Shown: positions 8,743 through 17,286 of the stretch, one piece after another
Layout: each line of letters opens with the position of its first letter
How positions within the stretch are numbered: position 1 is the stretch's first letter
Origin: CAWAPD01 sp963783865
Lineage (GTDB): Bacteria; Actinomycetota; Thermoleophilia; UBA2241
DNA: 64,000 nucleotides
Direction: 5' to 3'
NCBI GenBank assembly: GCA_963783865.1
Contig: CAWAPD010000003.1
Coordinates: forward strand, 496,001 to 560,000
Notes under the pieces: model-generated
What the model was told of the DNA's origin: nothing
Database searches by the model: none
What the model saw: the letters and a program-made list of their open reading frames with translations, nothing else
Translations under genes and position numbers: made by a program

Positions 8743-9416
8743 CCCCGCACGACACGTCGCGCGGCTTCTTTATCACGGTCGAAGGCATCGACCGCTCCGG
8801 CAAGACCACGCAGGTCGAGCGGCTGCGCGCCGCGCTCCTGGACCGCGGCCTGCCGGTCGGCTACGCGGGCGTGCCCGGGGGCTCGCTGCGCGAGCCCGGC
8901 GGCACGCCCACCGGCGAGGCCGTCCGCGAGGTGCTCCTGCACCGCCACGACGTCGACCCGTGGGCCGAGGCGCTGCTCTACGCGGCCGCCCGGGCCCAGC
9001 TGGCGCGCGACGTCGTCGCGCCGGCGCTGGCGGCCGGCATGATCGTCCTGCTCGACCGCTACGTCGACTCCTCGCTGGCCTACCAGGGGCACGCGCGCGG
9101 GCTCGGTCTCGAGCGCGTCCTCGAGCTCAACGAGTGGGCCACCGGCGGGCTGCTGCCCGACCTGACGCTGCTGCTGCGCGTCGACCCCGACGTGGCCTGG
9201 GCCCGCGACGGCGGAGCCGCCGACCGCATGGAGCGGCAGGGCGTCGCGTTCCAGCGCCTCGTCGCCGCCGGCTACGACGAGGTCGCGCGGCGGTTCCCCG
9301 AGCGGGTCGTCGTGGTCGACGGGGCCGGCCCCGTCGACAAGGTGGCGGCCCTGGTCGAATCGCAGGTCACCGGACGCCTGGCGGCGACCAGATGGGGGGC
9401 GACGGTTGTTCGCTGA
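8706..9416 (+). CDS. tmk: thymidylate kinase
   Basis: About 236 residues. No ATG exists near the start; TTG at 8706, inside the end of topA, is the best candidate (a GTG further upstream is possible). P-loop GIDRSGKTT, LLDRYVDSSLAYQG (the DRY segment) and a shortened LREPGGT arm identify dTMP kinase, which makes dTDP from dTMP and ATP. It overlaps topA at its 5' end by 37 bases and holB at its 3' end by 11 bases, so the DNA-metabolism genes are translated as one coupled run. tmk-holB adjacency is common in bacteria. Confidence 0.88.
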   Translation: MSHQGEVQEARVAPHDTSRGFFITVEGIDRSGKTTQVERLRAALLDRGLPVGYAGVPGGSLREPGGTPTGEAVREVLLHRHDVDPWAEALLYAAARAQLARDVVAPALAAGMIVLLDRYVDSSLAYQGHARGLGLERVLELNEWATGGLLPDLTLLLRVDPDVAWARDGGAADRMERQGVAFQRLVAAGYDEVARRFPERVVVVDGAGPVDKVAALVESQVTGRLAATRWGATVVR

Positions 9417-10521
9417 CGTCCCCGGTCAGGAACGGGCCAAGGCATATGTGGCCGAGGTACTCGCGCGCGGGCCCGGCCACGCGTATCTGCTGGCCGGGCC
9501 CGAGGGCCTCGGCAAGCGCGACTTCGCGCGGGAGTTCGCGGCCGCCCTGGTGACGCCGTGCGGCGGCTGTGGCGAGTGCGCCGACTGCGAGCGTGCCCGG
9601 CGCGGCGCCCATCCCGACCTCGTGGTGATCGAGCGCGAAGGCGAGTTCATCCGCATCGAGCAGGTCGCGCGCCTGATCGCCGACCTCAGCCTCAAGCCCT
9701 TCTCGGCCGAGCGCCGGGTCTGGGTCATCATCGAGCCCGAACGGATGAACGTCGAGGCCGCGAACAAGTTCCTCAAGAGCCTCGAGGAGCCGCCGGCGCA
9801 CGTCCACTTCGTGCTCGTCAGCGACGCGCCCGAACGGGTGCTGCCGACGGTGCTCTCGCGCTGTCAGCGGATCGACTTCGGTCCCGTCGCCGACCACGAA
9901 CTGGCCGAGGCGCTGGAGGCGCGCGAGGGACTGCCGCCGCAGGCGGCCCTCGCCCTCGCGCGCCTGGCCCGCGGCTCGATCGGCAGAGCCCGGCGGCTCG
10001 CCGAGGACGCCCGCGGCGACGGCCGGCGTGACCGTTACCTGCGGCTGGCCGCCCGCGTGGCCATGCACGACCGCGACGCCGAACGCGCCTTCGTCGACGA
10101 GGTCGAGCGCGCCGGGCAGGCCGTGTCGGCCGCCGTGGCGGCCGACATCGAGGCCCGGCGCGCCGAGCTCGAACGCAGCGTCTTCGACAAGCAGGAGCTG
10201 GCGTGGCACACGCGCCGGCTCGATGGGTTGGCGCGGCGCGAGGAAGCGCGGCGCGCGCGGCTGTCGTATCTCGACGCCGTGGACCACCTCGCCAGCTGGC
10301 TGCACGACGCCTGGGCCGTCGGCCTGGGCGCGCCGCAGGCGGCGTGGAACAGCGACCGCCTGGCCGAGCTGGAGCACGCGAGCGTGGCCCGGCCCGACCT
10401 GTACGCGGGTCTGATCGCGGTGGCCGACGCCACCCGCAAGGACCTGTCTCTGAACGTCGATCGCGGGCTTGCCCTTCGGGCCATGTTCGCCCGTTTCCAG
10501 GAGGTCTGGGAGAGTGCCTAA
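9406..10521 (+). CDS. holB: DNA polymerase III delta' subunit
   Basis: 371 residues from TTG 9406. AAA+ clamp-loader subunit: P-loop-like GPEGLGKRDFAREFA, zinc-binding cysteines in CGGCGECADCERA, and the NKFLKSLEEPPAH sensor region followed by LPTVLSRCQRIDF (SRC motif). Part of the clamp loader that places the sliding clamp on DNA. The usual delta' subunit lacks ATPase activity; here a near-complete Walker A is retained as in some Gram-positives. Overlaps ricT. One of only two genes here ending in TAA. Confidence 0.88.
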   Translation: MFADVPGQERAKAYVAEVLARGPGHAYLLAGPEGLGKRDFAREFAAALVTPCGGCGECADCERARRGAHPDLVVIEREGEFIRIEQVARLIADLSLKPFSAERRVWVIIEPERMNVEAANKFLKSLEEPPAHVHFVLVSDAPERVLPTVLSRCQRIDFGPVADHELAEALEAREGLPPQAALALARLARGSIGRARRLAEDARGDGRRDRYLRLAARVAMHDRDAERAFVDEVERAGQAVSAAVAADIEARRAELERSVFDKQELAWHTRRLDGLARREEARRARLSYLDAVDHLASWLHDAWAVGLGAPQAAWNSDRLAELEHASVARPDLYAGLIAVADATRKDLSLNVDRGLALRAMFARFQEVWESA

Positions 10522-11326
10522 TGTCGTCAGCGTCGTCTTCAACGACGGCGGCAAGGTGTACCACTTCGACGCCGGCGAGCTCGAGCTTGCGCCCGGCGAC
10601 CGCGTCGTCGTCGAGACGCAGCGCGGGACCGACTTCGGCCGCGTCGTCGGCGGCATGGGCGAGGCCACGGCCGACGCGTCACGCGGCCTCAAGCGCGTCG
10701 TGCGCGTGGCGACGGCGGCCGACGAGGAGCGTGCGCGCTCCAACACGGCCGTCGTCGCCGACGCCCTTGCGGCCTGCCGCGAGCTCGTCGCCGATATGGG
10801 CCTCGCCATGAAGGTCGTCTCGGCCGAGAGCACGTTCGACGGCGGCCGTCTCACCGTGTCGTACTTCTCGGAGGACCGCGTCGACACGCGCGACCTCGCG
10901 AGCCGCCTGAACGACCGCGTTCGCCGGCGCATCGAGTTGCGCCCGGTCACGGCCCGCGACGAGGCTCGCCTGGTCGGCGGCTACGGGCCCTGCGGCCGGC
11001 GCCTGTGCTGCTCGCTGTTCGCCGGCAACCAGGAGCCGGTCTCGATCCGCATGGCCAAGGACCAGAACCTTCCGCTCAACCCGTCGAAGATCTCGGGGGG
11101 CTGCGGCCGGCTCATGTGCTGCCTCAAGTACGAGCACAAGGTCTACGTCGACTTCCGCCAGCGCGCTCCCAAGAAGGGTGCCTACGTGACGACTCCCTCG
11201 GGAAAGGGAAAGGTCGTCGAGTTGCTGGCGCCGACCGACAGCGTGGCCGTCGACCTCGGCGAGGGTCGGGTCGGCACCTGGAAGCTCTCCGAGCTGCTCG
11301 ACGGCGACGACAGGGAGGACGCATGA
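10514..11326 (+). CDS. PSP1 / RicT-like protein
   Basis: 270 residues from GTG 10514, with AGGAGG eight or so bases upstream and an overlap with holB. The N-terminal half is a PSP1 domain; the C-terminal half has a cysteine set GGYGPCGRRLCCSLF and GGCGRLMCCLKYEH that in B. subtilis RicT helps ligate Fe-S clusters in the RicA-RicF-RicT complex, which affects RNase Y and development. The holB-ricT order is the same as in Firmicutes. Followed by an ATGA overlap with a small metal-binding protein. Confidence 0.85.
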   Translation: MPNVVSVVFNDGGKVYHFDAGELELAPGDRVVVETQRGTDFGRVVGGMGEATADASRGLKRVVRVATAADEERARSNTAVVADALAACRELVADMGLAMKVVSAESTFDGGRLTVSYFSEDRVDTRDLASRLNDRVRRRIELRPVTARDEARLVGGYGPCGRRLCCSLFAGNQEPVSIRMAKDQNLPLNPSKISGGCGRLMCCLKYEHKVYVDFRQRAPKKGAYVTTPSGKGKVVELLAPTDSVAVDLGEGRVGTWKLSELLDGDDREDA

Positions 11327-11559
11327 CCGACGACAGGCACGTGGTGCTGAACGTCCCCGACATCTCCTGCAACCACTGCAAGATGGCGATCGAGAAGGCG
11401 CTCGCCGACGTCGAGGGCGTCGGCGACGTCGAGGTCGAGGTCGAAGCCAAGACGGTGGGGCTGCGCTACGACGCCGCCCGCACCGACCTGGACGCCGTCG
11501 AGCGGGTCATGACCGACGAGGGGTATCCGGTCGCCGGGCGGCACGAGTTCGACAGCTAG
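11323..11559 (+). CDS. heavy-metal-associated (CopZ-like) small protein
   Basis: 78 residues, ATG 11323 overlapping the ricT stop (ATGA). A single HMA ferredoxin-like domain with CNHC at the metal-binding loop (PDISCNHCKMAIEKALAD) and the final DEGYPV element. Such proteins carry Cu(I) or similar soft metals to P-type ATPases or regulators; no copper ATPase is nearby. Last gene of the topA-tmk-holB-ricT run. Stop is TAG. Confidence 0.85.
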   Translation: MTDDRHVVLNVPDISCNHCKMAIEKALADVEGVGDVEVEVEAKTVGLRYDAARTDLDAVERVMTDEGYPVAGRHEFDS

Positions 11560-11566
11560 CCGCGCG

Positions 11567-11629
11567 GGTTCGAACGCGCTCCCGGCAGGCTAGAACGCGT
11601 TCCCGGCGGGCTGGAACGCATACTCGGCG
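11567..11629 (+). repeat. three tandem 21-nt imperfect repeats upstream of tRNA-Lys
   Basis: Three adjoining 21-base units at 11567-11587, 11588-11608 and 11609-11629, sharing the core GAACGC followed by CGG; a partial fourth copy (GCTGG.AC) runs into the tRNA -10 box. The last complete unit supplies the probable -35 element. Confidence 0.65.
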
Positions 11630-11640
11630 GCTGGTACGAT
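11612..11640 (+). promoter_or_regulatory. promoter of tRNA-Lys
   Basis: TGGAAC (11612-11617), 17-base spacer, TACGAT (11635-11640), about 15 bases before the mature tRNA 5' end. The -35 lies inside the third 21-nt repeat. Confidence 0.5.
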
Positions 11641-11655
11641 ACACGACCATCGCGT

Positions 11656-11731
11656 GGGCCGTTAGCTTAGCTGGTAGAGCAGGGGACTCTTAATCCCAAG
11701 GTCGAAGGTTCGAATCCTTCACGGCCCACCA
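11656..11731 (+). tRNA. tRNA-Lys(CTT)
   Basis: Acceptor GGGCCGT pairs with ACGGCCC; D-arm, T-arm GGTTCGAATCC and an anticodon loop CTCTTAA (anticodon CTT, lysine) are all readable. The outermost anticodon-stem pair is G-A. CCA is encoded at 11729-11731. Confidence 0.95.
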
Positions 11732-11788
11732 TCTCCTTGCGTCGCCGGAGGCATTGCGAAGGCCGCCGGCGGGGATGTATCTTCGGTG

Positions 11789-12631
11789 ATGCCGACGAAG
11801 GGACGGAGAGTGCGACGTACGCGGACGCTGCGCGATTCGGGACTGGAGTTGACGCGCTCCTGGCGCGGGGCCCTTCCCGTTGACGGACGCGACGCCGTCC
11901 GGCAGTTCCTCATCCTCCTGCTCAGCTACCTGGCGTATGACGCGGCCCGCATGGCCGTGCACGGCCGCGAGGTGCTTGCGATGGCCAACGCCCAGCGGAT
12001 CATCGCCGCCGAGCGGGCTCTGGGGGTGTACATCGAGCCTTGGGTCCAGACCCAGGTCAGCCACGTGTACCCGCTCCTGCTCGCGTTCAACTGGCTCTAC
12101 GTGAACCTCCACCTGCCGGTCACGATCGTCACTCTCACGTGGATCTACCTGTACCGCAACGAGGCCTGGTCGCTGTTCCGCAACGTCTTCCTCACGATGA
12201 ACGCGTGCGCCATGGTGGTGTTCGCGATGGTGCCCGTGGCGCCGCCGCGGCTGGTGCCGACCTCGGGAGTCGTGGACACCCTGTTCGTCTTCTCCTCCAG
12301 CAACTACCGGAGCGGCATCCTGTCGATCGTCACCAACCAGTACGCCGCCTTCCCGAGCCTGCACATCGGGTACGCGCTCTTCTCCACCTTGGCCGTGTGC
12401 CTGCTCACCCGCAACCGGCTGGCACGGGCCCTGGCCGTCGTCTACCCGTTCATCGTGCTGGCCGGCATCGTGATCACCGGCAACCACTACCTCCTCGACG
12501 CCGCGGCCGGGGTCGCCGTGCTGGCCGTGGCCTTCGCCGCCAACTACCTGGTGGCTCCCGACGAGGTCCCCGAGGCGATCGCGATCGCCAGCCGCTGGCC
12601 GGACGACCGCTGGCATCGGCCCCGGGACTGA
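11789..12631 (+). CDS. PAP2-superfamily / inositolphosphotransferase-like membrane protein
   Basis: 280 residues from ATG 11789 (GTG 11786 is the alternative). About six membrane segments. FPSLHIGYALF and GNHYLLDAAAGVAV carry the two histidine motifs of the PAP2 phosphatase/transferase fold, in the spacing of the Aur1/Ipt1-like group that moves or removes lipid-linked phosphate on the outer face. It opens a run with a CDP-alcohol phosphatidyltransferase, Ino1 and a GT4 protein. That context suggests dephosphorylation or head-group transfer in inositol phospholipid synthesis, which is inference. Confidence 0.82.
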   Translation: MPTKGRRVRRTRTLRDSGLELTRSWRGALPVDGRDAVRQFLILLLSYLAYDAARMAVHGREVLAMANAQRIIAAERALGVYIEPWVQTQVSHVYPLLLAFNWLYVNLHLPVTIVTLTWIYLYRNEAWSLFRNVFLTMNACAMVVFAMVPVAPPRLVPTSGVVDTLFVFSSSNYRSGILSIVTNQYAAFPSLHIGYALFSTLAVCLLTRNRLARALAVVYPFIVLAGIVITGNHYLLDAAAGVAVLAVAFAANYLVAPDEVPEAIAIASRWPDDRWHRPRD

Positions 12632-12673
12632 TGTGCTGACGCCGGTCTGCCGCCAAGGCGGCGCCCCATCCGC

Positions 12674-13285
12674 ATGAGCGTCAAGGACTGGTACACGACG
12701 AGCATGCGCGGCGCCGCGACGTCCTTCGCGACGCGGATCGTGGTCGCCGGCCACATCACGCCGAACAACCTGACGATCGCCGGGCTGATCCTGAGCGCCG
12801 CGACGATCCCGCTGATCATCCGCGGGCACTTCATCATGGCCGCCCTCGTGCTGCTCGCCGCCGGCGTCTGCGACATGCTCGACGGCGCCGTGGCTCGCAT
12901 CTCGCAGAACGTCACGCCCTTCGGCGCCTTCCTCGATTCGACCAGCGACCGGTTGTCGGAGGGCTTCGTGCTCATGGGGATCGGACTGTGGTACGCGATC
13001 CACGACTCGTTCTTCATGCTCGGCGTGGTGTTCGTGGTGCTCATCTGCTCGTTCCTTGTCTCGTACGCGCGGGCCCGGGCCGAGGCCGTGGGGCTCGAGT
13101 GCAAGGTCGGGTTCGCCTCGCGGCCCGAGCGTCTGGTCGGCCTGATGATCGGTCTGATCCTGGCTCGCTACCACGTGCTGGTCTTCATGCTCCTTCTGCT
13201 CGCCGTGCTGACCACCTGGACGGTCGTCGTGCGCATCCTCCACGTGCGCAAGCAGATGGTGTCGGGGCCGGTCCCGCCGGCCTGA
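12674..13285 (+). CDS. CDP-alcohol phosphatidyltransferase, probably phosphatidylinositol-phosphate synthase
   Basis: 203 residues. The full CDP-alcohol transferase signature D-x2-DG-x2-AR-x8-G-x3-D-x3-D is present in CDMLDGAVARISQ followed by GAFLDSTSDR. Five to six membrane helices. This family condenses CDP-diacylglycerol with an alcohol. With a PAP2 protein 42 bases upstream and inositol-1-phosphate synthase downstream, inositol-1-phosphate is the likely acceptor, as in actinobacterial and archaeal PIP synthases; phosphatidylglycerophosphate synthase is the main alternative. Confidence 0.83.
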   Translation: MSVKDWYTTSMRGAATSFATRIVVAGHITPNNLTIAGLILSAATIPLIIRGHFIMAALVLLAAGVCDMLDGAVARISQNVTPFGAFLDSTSDRLSEGFVLMGIGLWYAIHDSFFMLGVVFVVLICSFLVSYARARAEAVGLECKVGFASRPERLVGLMIGLILARYHVLVFMLLLLAVLTTWTVVVRILHVRKQMVSGPVPPA

Positions 13286-13361
13286 CGCGCCGCTGCCGCC
13301 GGGCCTGACGCGCCGCCTCCGCCGGCACCCTTGCCGCCCCGGTCCGCGAGGGGCCCTGTGG

Positions 13362-13367
13362 TATACT
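13362..13367 (+). promoter_or_regulatory. -10 element upstream of ino1
   Basis: TATACT at 13362-13367, about 78 bases before the TTG start of ino1. No convincing -35 at 16-18 bases, so confidence is limited. Confidence 0.4.
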
Positions 13368-13444
13368 CCGCGGCGTTCAGGCAGAGTCCACACGGCCGCG
13401 ACGGGGCTCCTTCCGCGGCTTGGACCGCTCAACTGGAGGGAACC

Positions 13445-14548
13445 TTGAGCAACCCCGTTCGTGTCGCCATCATCGGTGTCGGCAACTGCGCCTCGTCGTT
13501 CGTGCAGGGCGTTGAGTTCTACAAGAACGCGAAGAAGTCCGACTTCGTCCCCGGTCTCATGCATCCCGTGCTGGGGGGCTACCACATCCGGGACATCGAC
13601 TTCGTGGCCGCGATCGACGTCGACAAGAACAAGGTCGGCAAGGACCTCTCAGAGGCCGTCTTCACCAAGCCCAACAACACCGTCCAGTTCACCGACGTGC
13701 CGTCCAAGGGCGTCAAGGTCGTGCGGGGCATGACCCACGACGGGCTCGGCAAGTACCTGTCGCAGATCATCGAGAAGGCGCCGGGACCCACGGCCGACAT
13801 CGTCGGCATCCTCAAGGAGACGCAGGCCGACGTCGTCGTCAACTACCTGCCGGTGGGCAGCGAAGAGGCCACCAAGTGGTACACCGAGCAGATCCTGACC
13901 GCCGGTTGCGCCATGGTGAACTGCATCCCCGTGTTCATCGCCCGCGAGCCCTACTGGCAGAAGCGGTTCGTCGAGGCGGGCGTGCCGGTCATCGGCGACG
14001 ACATCAAGAGCCAGGTCGGCGCCACCATCGTGCACCGCGTGCTCACTCGCCTGATGCGCGAGCGTGGCGTCAGGCTCGAGCGCACGAGCCAGCTGAACGT
14101 CGGCGGCAACACCGACTTCCTCAACATGCTCGAACGCGAGCGCCTCGAGTCCAAGAAGATCTCCAAGACCAACGCGGTCACCAGCCAGCTCGACTACGAC
14201 ATGGGGGCCAAGAACGTGCACATCGGGCCGAGCGACTATGTCGAGTGGCTCGACGACCGCAAGTGGGCCTACATCCGCATGGAGGGCCGCACGTTCGGCG
14301 ACGTGCCGCTGAACATCGAGCTCAAGCTCGAGGTGGTCGACTCCCCCAACAGCGCGGGCATCGTGATCGACGCCGTGCGCTGCGCCAAGATCGGTCTCGA
14401 CCGCGGCATGTCGGGATCGCTCGAGGGCCCGAGCTCGTACTTCATGAAGTCGCCGCCCGTGCAGCATCCCGACGACCTCTGCCGCCGGATGACCGAGGAG
14501 TTCATCGCGGGCGAGGGTCCCGGAGCCACGGCCATCTGCCAGGGCTGA
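13445..14548 (+). CDS. ino1: inositol-3-phosphate synthase
   Basis: 367 residues, the usual length for actinobacterial Ino1. Starts at TTG 13445, supported by GGAGGG four bases upstream; the longer frame from 13331 has a proline-rich non-conserved leader. NAD-binding GVGNCASSFVQG at the N-terminus, then DDIKSQVGATIVHR and the active-site LNVGGNTDFLNM region with conserved lysines downstream (KKISKTNAV, DYVEWLDDRKWAYI). Converts glucose 6-phosphate to inositol 1(3)-phosphate via NAD redox. Supplies the acceptor for the neighbouring CDP-alcohol transferase. Confidence 0.93.
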   Translation: MSNPVRVAIIGVGNCASSFVQGVEFYKNAKKSDFVPGLMHPVLGGYHIRDIDFVAAIDVDKNKVGKDLSEAVFTKPNNTVQFTDVPSKGVKVVRGMTHDGLGKYLSQIIEKAPGPTADIVGILKETQADVVVNYLPVGSEEATKWYTEQILTAGCAMVNCIPVFIAREPYWQKRFVEAGVPVIGDDIKSQVGATIVHRVLTRLMRERGVRLERTSQLNVGGNTDFLNMLERERLESKKISKTNAVTSQLDYDMGAKNVHIGPSDYVEWLDDRKWAYIRMEGRTFGDVPLNIELKLEVVDSPNSAGIVIDAVRCAKIGLDRGMSGSLEGPSSYFMKSPPVQHPDDLCRRMTEEFIAGEGPGATAICQG

Positions 14549-14619
14549 GCCCGGCGGCAGGGTGAGCCGCCGGCGCGAGCGGGTGTGCCGGCGACGCTGA
14601 GGGGCATCGGGAGGGCTGC

Positions 14620-16557
14620 GTGACGAGTCCGAGCTACAAGATCGGCATGCTCACCCCGTACGGCTGGACCGAGCCCGGCGGGGTGAACCAGCACATCGCC
14701 GCCCTGGCCGAGCGGTTCACGGCCGTCGGCCACCGCGTCACGATCATCGCGCCCAGCGACGACCGGGCGGCGGTCAAGGACGCACGCGCCCGCGTGCGCG
14801 CCGTGCTCCTCGAGGAACGAGACACGGTCTTCACGCCTGACGAGTCGTACCCCAGGTACTTCTTCGCCGGCGGCGCCTACAAGATCCGCTACAACCGCTC
14901 CGTCAGCGTCATCGCCGTGCCGTCGTCGCTCGTGTCGAACGTCGACGTGCTCATGGAGGCGGAGCACCTCGACCTGCTCCACATCCACGAGCCCTTCGTC
15001 CCCAGCCTGGGCTGGAACGCGCTGCGCCACTCCACCTGTCCCATGGTCGCCACGTTCCACGCCAACGCCGAACGGTTCCTGTCGTACGCCACCTTCTCGT
15101 CGCTGGCGCAGCGCTACATGGACCAGTTCGACGCGGCGATCGCCGTGTCGCGGGCGGCGCGCGACACGGCCGCCAAGTACCTCGATGCCGACTTCCGCAT
15201 CATCCCCAACGGGATCGACCTGTCGCGGTTCCCGCCGGCCGGCGAGCGCCGTCCCGGTCCGCCGCGGGTGCTCTTCCTGGGCACCGACTCGCGGCGCAAG
15301 GGCCTGCCCGTCCTGCTCCGCTCGCTCCGCCATCTGGGCGACCTCGACGGGTTCGAGATCGACGTCGCCGGCTCGGACAAGCACGAGCAGCGGTTCGGCA
15401 AGCTCGTGCCCGACGGGTTCGCCGGGCGCGTCCATTTCCGAGGACGGGTGCCCAGCGACGAGGTCGTGCGGCTGTATCAGGACGCCGACGTCTTCTGCGC
15501 GCCGTCGCTCGGCAACGAGTCGTTCGGCATCGTGCTGCTCGAGGCGATGGCCACCGGCACGGCCATCGTCGCCTCCGACATCGACGGGTACCGCGACGTG
15601 GTCGGCGACGGCAGCGAGGGGATCCTCGTCGAGCCGCGCGACGAGCGCGCCCTGGCCGGCGCCCTGCGGCGCATGCTCGGCGACGACGACCTGCGCGCGT
15701 CGTGCGCGCGGCGCGGGGTCGTCAAGGCACAGCGCTACAGCTGGGACAACGTCGCCCGTGAGGTGGAGGGGGTCTACGCGGAGGTGTTCAAGCAGCTCAA
15801 GCGCCCCGAGGTGATACGGGCGCGGGCGCGGGCGAGGTCCGAGGTGCTGGCCGACCTGCACGTGCACTCGCACCACTCGGACGACTGCGTGATGACGATC
15901 CCCGAGATCCTCGCCCGCGCTCGCGAGTGCGGCCTGGGCGCGATCGCGATCACCGATCACAACACGATCGCCGGCGGTCTCGAGGCCGTGCCGCAGGGTC
16001 CCGACTACGGGATCAGGGTCATCGTCGGCGAGGAAGTCAAGACCGGCGAGGGCGAGATCATCGGCCTGTTCCTCGACGAGAACATCCCGCCCGGCCTCTC
16101 GTTCGCCGAGACGATCGCCGAGATCCACCGTCAGGGGGGCATCGTGTACGTGCCGCACCCCTTCGATCGCCTGCACACGGTGCCGAGCTACACCCTGCTC
16201 AAGGCCAGCGTCGGCGGGCTCGACGTGGTCGAGACCTTCAACTCGCGCATCGCGTTTCCGGGCTTCAACGAGCGGGCGGAGCGCTTCGCGGCCCGGTATC
16301 GCCTCGCCGCTGCGGCCGGCAGCGACGCCCACGTGCTGCCGGGGATCGGCACGGCGATGACGGGGATGGCGGCCTTCACCGGTCCCGACGACTTCCTCGA
16401 GGCCCTGGCCGGCGGGCGCATCATCCGCCGCCACAAGAGCCTGCTCTACCTGCAGTCGCTCAAGCTCCTGCAGACGAGCTTCGAGGGAGGGGGACGCGCG
16501 CAGGGGGCGCCGGAGGCACGCTCCGCGCGCCGCCGGCGCCCCAGAATCGGTCCCTGA
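14620..16557 (+). CDS. GT4 glycosyltransferase (PimA-like) fused to a PHP phosphoesterase domain
   Basis: 645 residues from GTG 14620 with GGGAGGG upstream. Residues 1-385: GT-B fold glycosyltransferase family 4 with the N-terminal PGGVNQH loop of PimA-type enzymes, IPNGIDLSRFPP, and the donor-binding SLGNESFGIVLLEAMATG motif. Residues about 405-600: PHP domain with LADLHVHSHHSDDC, ITDHNT and AAGSDAHVLPG metal ligands. Ino1 and the PIP-synthase-like gene suggest mannosylation of phosphatidylinositol; the PHP half would be a hydrolase acting on a phosphate or cyclic phosphate. The fusion itself is unusual; there is no stop or frameshift between the halves. Confidence 0.87.
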   Translation: MTSPSYKIGMLTPYGWTEPGGVNQHIAALAERFTAVGHRVTIIAPSDDRAAVKDARARVRAVLLEERDTVFTPDESYPRYFFAGGAYKIRYNRSVSVIAVPSSLVSNVDVLMEAEHLDLLHIHEPFVPSLGWNALRHSTCPMVATFHANAERFLSYATFSSLAQRYMDQFDAAIAVSRAARDTAAKYLDADFRIIPNGIDLSRFPPAGERRPGPPRVLFLGTDSRRKGLPVLLRSLRHLGDLDGFEIDVAGSDKHEQRFGKLVPDGFAGRVHFRGRVPSDEVVRLYQDADVFCAPSLGNESFGIVLLEAMATGTAIVASDIDGYRDVVGDGSEGILVEPRDERALAGALRRMLGDDDLRASCARRGVVKAQRYSWDNVAREVEGVYAEVFKQLKRPEVIRARARARSEVLADLHVHSHHSDDCVMTIPEILARARECGLGAIAITDHNTIAGGLEAVPQGPDYGIRVIVGEEVKTGEGEIIGLFLDENIPPGLSFAETIAEIHRQGGIVYVPHPFDRLHTVPSYTLLKASVGGLDVVETFNSRIAFPGFNERAERFAARYRLAAAAGSDAHVLPGIGTAMTGMAAFTGPDDFLEALAGGRIIRRHKSLLYLQSLKLLQTSFEGGGRAQGAPEARSARRRRPRIGP

Positions 16558-16676
16558 GCAGGCGAAACCACGACATCGACGAGGTTGGTCGCGGGACACC
16601 ACCTCGCGCTATCATGAAGCGCAGGATTCGCCCCCGCCGCGCCAAATACTTAACGGCAGAGACCGAAAGGCGACTG

Positions 16677-17282
16677 GTGGCCCAACCGAACGAGATCTAC
16701 GACAAGTACCTCACGCGTGCGATCTCCGAGATCAACGAGCTGACCGGGGAGATCCTGCGGTGCCGCAAGTGCCCGCACACCCGCACGATGCCGGTCATCG
16801 GCTCCGGTCATCCCCTCGCCGACATCATCCTGCTGAAGTACAAGGTGCAACCGAGCGAGGCCCATGAGGGGGTGGCGTTCTTCGGGCGGGCCGGCACGGC
16901 GGTCATGAAGAGCTGCCAGCGGCTGGGCATCGATCCCCTGCAGCTCTACGGCACCAACGTCATCAAGTGCGTCGGTGTGCGTGAAGACGCCAAGGTCGAG
17001 GCCAGGTGCCTCGACTACCTGCGGCGCGAGATCGCGATCGTCGAACCCAAGATCGTCGTCGCCATGGGCGAGCACGTGGTCGGCGCCCTGAACGCGCTCG
17101 GGCTACCGCTGGCGCAGCCTCTCGAGTACAAGGCCGGCGAGATCGTCGAGCTCACCCCCGCGACCGAGGTGCTGATGACCCCCGACATCGACGCCTCGCT
17201 CGACGAGCAGCGCCTCAAGGCCTCGTTCTGGAAGGCGTTCCGCCGCCTCGGCGAGTGGTACGAGGCGATCCCACCCTACTGA
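16677..17282 (+). CDS. uracil-DNA glycosylase superfamily protein (family 4-like, divergent motifs)
   Basis: 201 residues from GTG 16677; an ATG at 16614 is possible but coincides with a TATCAT -10 box (16610-16615). Four cysteines suited to a 4Fe-4S cluster: CRKC near the N-terminus, C in NVIKC and C in VEARC. GVAFFGRAGTAVMKSC matches the family 4/5 substrate pocket. However, the usual GEAPG water-activating motif is replaced by LLKYKVQPSEAHEG, and the C-terminal HPS/HPA motif by MTPDID, so catalysis on uracil-DNA is doubtful. Confidence 0.75.
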   Translation: MAQPNEIYDKYLTRAISEINELTGEILRCRKCPHTRTMPVIGSGHPLADIILLKYKVQPSEAHEGVAFFGRAGTAVMKSCQRLGIDPLQLYGTNVIKCVGVREDAKVEARCLDYLRREIAIVEPKIVVAMGEHVVGALNALGLPLAQPLEYKAGEIVELTPATEVLMTPDIDASLDEQRLKASFWKAFRRLGEWYEAIPPY

Positions 17283-17286
17283 TCCC

